Positions 59,625 to 64,000 of a stretch of DNA of 64,000 bases are shown one piece after another (position 1 is the stretch's first letter; the number at the start of each line of letters is the position of its first letter). The notes beneath the pieces are model-generated. The model made no database searches, had not been told where the DNA came from, and saw only the letters and a program-made list of their open reading frames with translations. The stretch covers positions 358,081-422,080 of the forward strand of contig NZ_JAIVCC010000005.1 of NCBI RefSeq assembly GCF_020866905.1. The letters run 5' to 3'. This DNA comes from Salinimicrobium sediminilitoris (GTDB taxonomy: Bacteria > Bacteroidota > Bacteroidia > Flavobacteriales > Flavobacteriaceae). The translations under genes and the position numbers were made by a program.

Positions 59625-60296
59625 CTAACGATCTTCTTTTTTCAGGATTTCAATGTCTTGCATGAGTTCTTCAATGGCTTCGGGATCTGTACCATCATAA
59701 AAGCCTCTTATCCTCTTTTCCCTGTCCACGAGGACAAAATTCTCGGTATGGATCATGTCGAAGGCACCGCCATCTCCATCAGATTTTGCTGCGAGATAAG
59801 ATTTTCTAGCCAGTTCGTAAATTTCCTTCTTATCACCGGTTACCAGGTTCCATTTTTCATCATTAACCCCTTTTTCATCGGCGTATTTTCTTAGCACAGG
59901 GACACTATCATGGTTAGGTATTACTGTGTGGGAAAGTAACAGGATGTCCTCGTCGTCTTTTAGCTTCTCCTGGATTTGCAGCATATGATCTGTCATGATC
60001 GGGCAAATGGTTTGGCAAGTAGTGAAAAAGAAATCGGCTACATAGATCTTATCCTTATAAAAATCCTGGGTAATAGTATCGCCGTTCTGGTTGTATAACT
60101 TAAAGTCTTTGATGGTGTGATATTTCCGGACTTCCTGCATGGTAGAATCTACCAGCTCGTTGTTCACCATGTTTGGCTGGAAGACAGGAAGCCTTTCTTG
60201 GGGCTTTAGGATGTTATAAATGATCGTTATAATGATCGCCGAAAGCACAAAGAGGAAGATTCCGAAGAACTTATATTTCGCGAAAAAGCTAAGCAT
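59625..60296 (-). CDS. SCO1/SenC copper-chaperone-like protein
   Basis: A 223-residue thioredoxin-fold protein with one N-terminal anchor (about 8-28). The copper-binding CxxxC is in FFTTCQTICPIMTDH, and the distal histidine in MIHTENFVLVD. SCO proteins deliver copper to the CuA site of cytochrome oxidase. It is a lone gene with a TAnnTTTG element 17 bases upstream, transcribed towards feoAB. Confidence 0.93.
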   Translation of the reverse strand: MLSFFAKYKFFGIFLFVLSAIIITIIYNILKPQERLPVFQPNMVNNELVDSTMQEVRKYHTIKDFKLYNQNGDTITQDFYKDKIYVADFFFTTCQTICPIMTDHMLQIQEKLKDDEDILLLSHTVIPNHDSVPVLRKYADEKGVNDEKWNLVTGDKKEIYELARKSYLAAKSDGDGGAFDMIHTENFVLVDREKRIRGFYDGTDPEAIEELMQDIEILKKEDR

Positions 60297-60312
60297 AGCA
60301 TTTATTTGGGTA

Positions 60313-60320
60313 CAAAATTA
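60313..60320 (-). promoter_or_regulatory. -7 element TAATTTTG of the SCO1 gene
   Basis: A perfect TAnnTTTG on the minus strand, 17 bases before the ATG at 60296. A partial copy of the dispersed palindrome (CATTTTTGA half at 60334-60342) stands where the -33 element would be. Confidence 0.5.
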
Positions 60321-60416
60321 CGATTCTAAACGGCATTTTTGAGGCCTCACGGACTAAAAAAAATTTGTTCCTGAACCTACTGTCCATTTAGGCTTTTTTG
60401 AGAACCATTAAAAGGT

Positions 60417-60424
60417 TACTTTTG
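60417..60424 (+). promoter_or_regulatory. -7 element TACTTTTG of rseP
   Basis: A perfect TAnnTTTG, 28 bases before the rseP ATG. A TTG 16 bases upstream is somewhat too close. A longer frame starts at that TTG, which is why the ATG at 60452 is chosen. Confidence 0.55.
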
Positions 60425-60451
60425 TGCGATTTTAATTTAGCCAGATTACGT

Positions 60452-61819
60452 ATGGATCCGTTTTTTATAAAAGCACTTCAGTTAATCCTCAGTTTATCCA
60501 TTCTCATTGTTCTTCACGAACTTGGGCACTTTATCCCGGCGAAAATGTTCGGAATAAAGGTGGAGAAATTTTTCCTCTTTTTTGACGTAAAGTTTGCCCT
60601 TTTCAAGAAGAAGATAGGAGATACCGTTTATGGAATTGGTTGGCTTCCCCTTGGAGGTTACGTCAAGATTGCCGGGATGATCGATGAAAGCATGGACAAG
60701 GAGCAAATGGCCCAGGCACCAAAGCCCTGGGAATTTAGGAGCAAACCTGCATGGCAGCGATTAATTGTGATGATAGGAGGAGTTACTGTAAACATTGTTC
60801 TTGGTTTCGTTATTTATATGATGGTGGTATTCACCTGGGGAAGTCCATATATTTCGCCCGATGATATGCCTAATGGTTTTGCTGTAGACGACACCTTCAA
60901 GGAATTTGGTTTTCGAGATGGTGACCAGGTTTTGCAGGTGAATGGGGAAGACCTTAAGAACAGTATAGATATCAACAAATACCTTTTTTTAAGGGATGTT
61001 AATAATATCACTGTTAAACACCAGGACGGGCAGCAGGAAACAATTTCTGTACCCGAAGAAATTGGTTCAAAAATGTTTCAGGAGGGCGTAATGCAGCCTT
61101 TTGTTCCAATTGAGTACCCTGTGCTGGATTCTGTTATTACAGGAGGTCCTGCAGCTCTCGCCGGTCTCCAAAAAGGGGACGTGATCATCTCTATAAATGA
61201 TATTGAGATAGGATACTGGCATGAACTTACCCGTGAAATTGAGGAAAATGAAGGAGAGCCGTTAAACATCATTTTTAGAAGGGATGGAGAATTTCAAAGT
61301 GTGGAGCTGGATGAGCAAAAAGCCGAGATCCTGGAGGATGATATGATAGAGGTCTCTGTTACGCCAAATGCTGAAGGAGAAATTGGAATTTCTAAGTCTT
61401 ATAGCATCTCTGTACAGCGTGAAAAATATTCTCTTGCAGAGAGTGTAAGCAAAGGTTTTGACCTTGCTTACTGGACGCTGCACGATTATGTGGCGCAGTT
61501 CAAATATGTCTTTACCAAAAAAGGAGCGACCCAGGTTGGTGGTTTTGGTGCTATTGGAGGTCTATTTCCCGATGCCTGGAACTGGCAGGCCTTCTGGATG
61601 ACCACTGCGTTTATTTCCATTATACTTGCTTTTATGAACATTCTACCCATTCCGGCACTTGACGGGGGGCACGTGGTATTCCTCCTTTACGAAATGGTAA
61701 CGGGCAGGACTCCTAATGAAAAATTTATGGAATATGCACAGCTTGTTGGTTTTGTAATACTAATTGCACTGGTATTGTTTGCGAACGGGAATGATATTTA
61801 CCGCTGGCTCTTTGAATAA
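60452..61819 (+). CDS. rseP: Site-2 metalloprotease RseP
   Basis: A 455-residue intramembrane protease. The zinc motif is VLHELGHFIPAKMF, two PDZ domains occupy about residues 130-330 (with GFAVDDTFKEFGFRDGD and GGPAALAGLQKGDVI), and the C-terminal catalytic helix has NILPIPALDGGHV. It cleaves anti-sigma factors and leftover signal peptides in the inner membrane. The chosen ATG (MDPFFIKALQLIL) starts the first membrane helix. A terminator hairpin follows after 25 bases. Confidence 0.95.
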   Translation: MDPFFIKALQLILSLSILIVLHELGHFIPAKMFGIKVEKFFLFFDVKFALFKKKIGDTVYGIGWLPLGGYVKIAGMIDESMDKEQMAQAPKPWEFRSKPAWQRLIVMIGGVTVNIVLGFVIYMMVVFTWGSPYISPDDMPNGFAVDDTFKEFGFRDGDQVLQVNGEDLKNSIDINKYLFLRDVNNITVKHQDGQQETISVPEEIGSKMFQEGVMQPFVPIEYPVLDSVITGGPAALAGLQKGDVIISINDIEIGYWHELTREIEENEGEPLNIIFRRDGEFQSVELDEQKAEILEDDMIEVSVTPNAEGEIGISKSYSISVQREKYSLAESVSKGFDLAYWTLHDYVAQFKYVFTKKGATQVGGFGAIGGLFPDAWNWQAFWMTTAFISIILAFMNILPIPALDGGHVVFLLYEMVTGRTPNEKFMEYAQLVGFVILIALVLFANGNDIYRWLFE

Positions 61820-61844
61820 AATATTGAAATAAATTAAATTATAT

Positions 61845-61879
61845 AAGGCCGAAAAATGATATTTTCGGCCTTTATTTTT
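61845..61879 (+). terminator. rseP terminator
   Basis: AAGGCCGAAAA and its complement form an 11-base stem followed by TTTATTTTT. The T tract overlaps the promoter element of the next gene. Confidence 0.85.
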
Positions 61880-61880
61880 G
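61873..61880 (+). promoter_or_regulatory. -7 element TATTTTTG of the nucleotidase gene
   Basis: A perfect TAnnTTTG formed within the terminator T tract, seven bases before the ATG at 61888. No TTG at -33 is visible, and the rseP hairpin occupies that space, so this is less sure. Confidence 0.4.
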
Positions 61881-61887
61881 GACCTCT

Positions 61888-63339
61888 ATGAAAACATATT
61901 TCTCTTTCTCTGCTTCGGAATACCTTCAGAAAATGACATTTTTGGCGGGTATCCTTATTCTGGTTTCCTGTTCTTCAGATAATGCCAATGATCCTACGCC
62001 CCCTGAAGTTGAGCCGCAAGCCGAAACTATCGTCATCTACTCCATCAATGATCCACACGGGAAGATCCACAACTTCGGAAGGATAAAAGCCATTATTGAT
62101 GCCGAAAAAGAATCTGAATCCCAGGTTTTCTTCGTCTCGGGCGGGGATATTTTCTCCGGCAATCCCATAGTAGACTACCACCCCGAGAAAGGATTTCCCA
62201 TGGTTGATCTAATGGGCCGGGCCGGCATGGATGTGAGTGCACTAGGGAACCACGAGTTTGATTATGGCCAGGAGGTACTTCAAAAAAGAATGCTGGAGTC
62301 GGCATTTCCTTTTCTTTGTGCAAACATTGAAAGCAGCAGCTCGGGCTTTACGATTCCGCAGGGAAAAGTGATCCTTGAAAAAGATGATTTTGAGATCGCT
62401 TTTATAAGTGTTGTGGAAACAGGATCGGCCGATAATAAGCCATTGTCTCACCCAAAGAAACTTAAGGGCCTGGAATTTAAGGAAGGTGTAAACGCGATGG
62501 AAAAGTACCGGAATGATCCCGAAGTAATGGCAGCCGACCTTGTTGTGGCGCTAACACATTACGGAAGGGAAGGGGATAAGATGATCCTGGAGCAGCACGA
62601 TTTTGTTGATCTTGTAGTGGGAGGACACAACCATGCTGTATACAGTGAAAAGGTGGCGGGAAGATACATGGTGCAGTCGGGATCAAACCTAAAGCTTCTT
62701 ACAAAATTGAGTCTAACGGTAGAGAATGGGGAAGTAGTAGATTACCGGCATGAGCTCATCGATCTTGATCAGGCAACCGAAACCGATGAGGAAATGGAGA
62801 AGTTGATTTCTGAGTACAACAATAAACCTGAATTTTTTGAGGAAATAGGTACATCCCTTAGGGATCACAGTACCCCCGAAACAGCCTGTTTCTATACCGA
62901 TGCCCTACGTACAGTTACCGGAGCCGATATAGTTTTTCAAAACTACGGCGGAATTCGTGCCGGACTGGATTATGGGAGTATCACACCTTTCGATCTTTAC
63001 ACTATAGATCCTTTTCAAAATGGGCTGGATTCTTTCAACATGACCGTTGAGCAGCTAGAAACTTTTCTTAATGCCGATTACGCCCCTTCCCTGGCTTATT
63101 CAGGTATTAAAATGGAGTACAGGAATGGAAGAGTAGAACTCATTGCAACCGATGGCAAAATGATGGACGATGCTATCGAAATAACTGTGGCAGTAAATGA
63201 TTATCTGTCCAATGTCTACGAGCAGGATTTTCAGCAGCCCACAAAAACCTATGAAAAAACTACTGCCGAGTATTTAATAGATTACCTGGAGCAATACCAG
63301 TCTACTATAGACAACGCCGGCTGCAACCGCAGCATATAA
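61888..63339 (+). CDS. 5'-nucleotidase family lipoprotein (calcineurin-like metallophosphatase)
   Basis: A 483-residue lipoprotein. A long N-terminal region ends in the lipobox LILVSCSS at about Cys 29. The metallophosphatase domain (about 48-280) carries YSINDPHGKIHNFG (in place of the usual NDxHG), FVSGGDIFSG, SALGNHEFDYG, ALTHYG and VVGGHNHAVY. The C-terminal nucleotidase domain (about 315-470) has VFQNYGGIRAGLDYGSI. It should release phosphate from nucleotides outside the inner membrane. An imperfect copy of the palindrome falls in its first codons. Confidence 0.9.
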   Translation: MKTYFSFSASEYLQKMTFLAGILILVSCSSDNANDPTPPEVEPQAETIVIYSINDPHGKIHNFGRIKAIIDAEKESESQVFFVSGGDIFSGNPIVDYHPEKGFPMVDLMGRAGMDVSALGNHEFDYGQEVLQKRMLESAFPFLCANIESSSSGFTIPQGKVILEKDDFEIAFISVVETGSADNKPLSHPKKLKGLEFKEGVNAMEKYRNDPEVMAADLVVALTHYGREGDKMILEQHDFVDLVVGGHNHAVYSEKVAGRYMVQSGSNLKLLTKLSLTVENGEVVDYRHELIDLDQATETDEEMEKLISEYNNKPEFFEEIGTSLRDHSTPETACFYTDALRTVTGADIVFQNYGGIRAGLDYGSITPFDLYTIDPFQNGLDSFNMTVEQLETFLNADYAPSLAYSGIKMEYRNGRVELIATDGKMMDDAIEITVAVNDYLSNVYEQDFQQPTKTYEKTTAEYLIDYLEQYQSTIDNAGCNRSI

Positions 63340-63345
63340 ATCCTG

Positions 63346-63364
63346 TTGAAAATGGCATTTTTGA
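63346..63364. repeat. Copy of the palindrome, TTGAAAATGGCATTTTTGA
   Basis: It matches the perfect form at 14986 except for two positions of the left arm, and lies seven bases after the nucleotidase stop. Confidence 0.45.
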
Positions 63365-63392
63365 GAGGAAAATATAATAGGCTTTAAAAATA

Positions 63393-63420
63393 AAAAAACC
63401 ACCTGATCAGGTGGTTTTTT
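63393..63420 (+). terminator. Terminator after the nucleotidase gene
   Basis: A 28-base perfect palindrome, AAAAAACCACCTGA with its complement, has T and A tracts on both sides, so it can end transcription from either direction. It stands 54 bases after the nucleotidase stop. Confidence 0.85.
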
Positions 63421-63488
63421 ATTCCTGATTCTGGTTTTTCCCAGTCCATATTTAAAGAAAGCTTCTCGCCCAACATAAGATAATAAAA

Positions 63489-63510
63489 AAGCCGACCATG
63501 TGGTCGGCTT
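63489..63510 (-). terminator. Terminator downstream of the tRNA/GIY-YIG segment
   Basis: AAGCCGACC and its complement form a nine-base stem over four bases; the minus strand continues into TTTTTTATTA. It ends transcription coming from the right, after the broken tRNA copy. Confidence 0.8.
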
Positions 63511-63516
63511 CATAAA

Positions 63517-63600
63517 GCTCCTCCTTCCCGATAGGAATCGGGACAAGCAATGGGCTCGAACCAACCCCGATAGCTATCGGGGCTCTGATTAACAGTCAGA
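63517..63600 (-). pseudogene. Broken tRNA-Asn copy with two palindromic insertions
   Basis: Read on the minus strand, CTGACTGTTAATCAGAG equals the anticodon arm of the intact tRNA-Asn at 63922-63995, TTGGTTCGAGCCCA equals its T arm, and AGGAGGAGC its 3' acceptor end. Between them stand the perfect palindrome CCCCGATAGCTATCGGGG (63565-63582) and the near-palindrome TCCCGATAGGAATCGGGA (63526-63543). The 5' half of the tRNA is missing, so it cannot function. Confidence 0.75.
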
Positions 63601-63876
63601 ATAAGTATTCTTTAGCTTCTCAAGCATTTCAGGATATTTTTTTAGGTTCTCAATGTAAACTTTACTTTTCATTCTTTTTATATGGCGCTCAACAGCTAAA
63701 GCCTGGACTTTATTTTTACACTCAATTTGTAAAAACAATATCCAGTCATCTGCTTTTCCTGTAAACTTATTGGAATGAGCTATAGAATGAAAATTCATTC
63801 TCACATCAAGATCATTTGAATATCCTGTATAGAATCTATTCAATTTTTTAGAATGGAGAATATAAACTGTAGCCAT
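63589..63876 (-). CDS. GIY-YIG nuclease family protein
   Basis: A 95-residue single-domain protein of the UvrC/Intron-endonuclease superfamily. The GIY-YIG core is VYILHSKK and FYTGYSNDLDVRMNFH, and the later ALAVERHIKRMKSKVY holds the catalytic Glu. The last residues NTYSDC and the stop TAA fall in the tRNA-Asn anticodon-arm copy (CTGACTGTTAATCAG), so tRNA sequence supplies the end of the gene. It lies between an intact tRNA-Asn and a broken one. Whether the enzyme cuts at such sites is unknown. Confidence 0.88.
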   Translation of the reverse strand: MATVYILHSKKLNRFYTGYSNDLDVRMNFHSIAHSNKFTGKADDWILFLQIECKNKVQALAVERHIKRMKSKVYIENLKKYPEMLEKLKNTYSDC

Positions 63877-63889
63877 AATTTAAAAACAG

Positions 63890-63917
63890 AAAGCCCCACA
63901 TAAAAATGTGGGGCTTT
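63890..63917 (-). terminator. Terminator after tRNA-Asn
   Basis: AAAGCCCCACAT and its complement form a 12-base stem over AAAA, four bases beyond the tRNA 3' end on the minus strand, followed by TTTCTG and TTTTT. It separates the tRNA from the GIY-YIG gene. Confidence 0.85.
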
Positions 63918-63921
63918 GTTG

Positions 63922-63995
63922 CTCCTCCTCTTGGGCTCGAACCAAGGACCCTCTGATTAACAGTCAGATGCTCTAACCAACTGAGCTAAGGAGGA
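63922..63995 (-). tRNA. tRNA-Asn (anticodon GTT)
   Basis: The minus strand folds as a full cloverleaf of 74 bases. Acceptor TCCTCCT pairs with AGGAGGA, the D arm is GCTCAGTTGGTTAGAGC, the anticodon arm is TCTGACTGTTAATCAGA with anticodon GTT, and the T arm is CTTGGTTCGAGCCCAAG. G is the discriminator, and CCA is not encoded. A terminator follows directly. Confidence 0.95.
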
Positions 63996-64000
63996 ATTCC

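Noticed and set aside
1..64000. CRISPR array, prophage or integron
   Set aside because: No regular spacer-repeat series, integrase, capsid or terminase gene was seen.

Overview
The window looks like chromosomal DNA from a marine-type member of the Flavobacteriaceae (Bacteroidota), perhaps near Gramella or Salegentibacter. I infer the genus from protein style only and it is unverified. The evidence is the gliding gene gldH, a SPOR protein with an HU-CCDC81 start, a fused CzcA/CusA-TolC pump, HemJ as the protoporphyrinogen oxidase, the RicT/PSP1 gene, AT-rich DNA, and promoters of the Bacteroidota type (TTG, about 20 bases, then TAnnTTTG). No phage or complete insertion sequence is visible. Mobile signals are limited to a REP-associated transposase with REP hairpins and a GIY-YIG/tRNA arrangement at the right end.

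Layout. 0-6 kb: the 5' tip of an outgoing gene, SPOR protein, dprA, trpS, a PlsC acyltransferase, then an ECF sigma factor with a membrane-anchored beta-barrel partner. 6.4-15 kb: recA, a candidate structured RNA, trhO, the coupled ricT-gldH-PBP1A unit, the 3-oxoacid CoA-transferase pair and a small DUF protein. 15-19.5 kb: a tightly overlapped minus-strand unit of lplA, a CNNM/CBS protein, ogt, a serine hydrolase and a PolB-like exonuclease. 19.7-30.8 kb: a ten-gene minus-strand glycoconjugate cluster (SDR, two nucleotide-sugar epimerases, one of them fused to a clan-A glycoside hydrolase, alcohol dehydrogenase, Gfo/Idh oxidoreductase, four glycosyltransferases, methyltransferase). This is the best candidate for a poorly described system. 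31-42.4 kb: a heme supercluster. hemA-hemC-hemD-(RAYT)-hemE-DUF6973-hemF-hemB run leftwards; an AraC regulator, hemH, an orphan antitoxin with a toxin remnant, and hemJ run rightwards. 42.4-49 kb: NtrY-like kinase, enoyl-CoA hydratase, radical SAM protein, HD hydrolase, a second acyltransferase, bacilliredoxin and a TerB-DnaJ protein. 49-60.3 kb: a metal-homeostasis region with an MntR/DtxR regulator and ZIP transporter behind a likely operator, a CusB plus CusA-TolC efflux unit, feoA-feoB with its small Cys-rich partner, and SCO1. 60.4-64 kb: rseP, a 5'-nucleotidase-type lipoprotein, a GIY-YIG gene and tRNA-Asn.

How the genes work together. The heme genes cover the C5 pathway from glutamyl-tRNA to protoheme except hemL, which must lie elsewhere. 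The metal block pairs Fe(II) import and divalent metal transport with heavy-metal export. The glyco cluster has its own sugar-nucleotide, redox, transfer and methylation enzymes and appears to run from one promoter near position 30945. Several genes have a TAnnTTTG element 5-8 bases before the start codon, so their mRNAs may be leaderless. Where a longer reading frame began with an upstream TTG or ATG inside or ahead of a promoter element, I moved the start to the internal ATG and say so.
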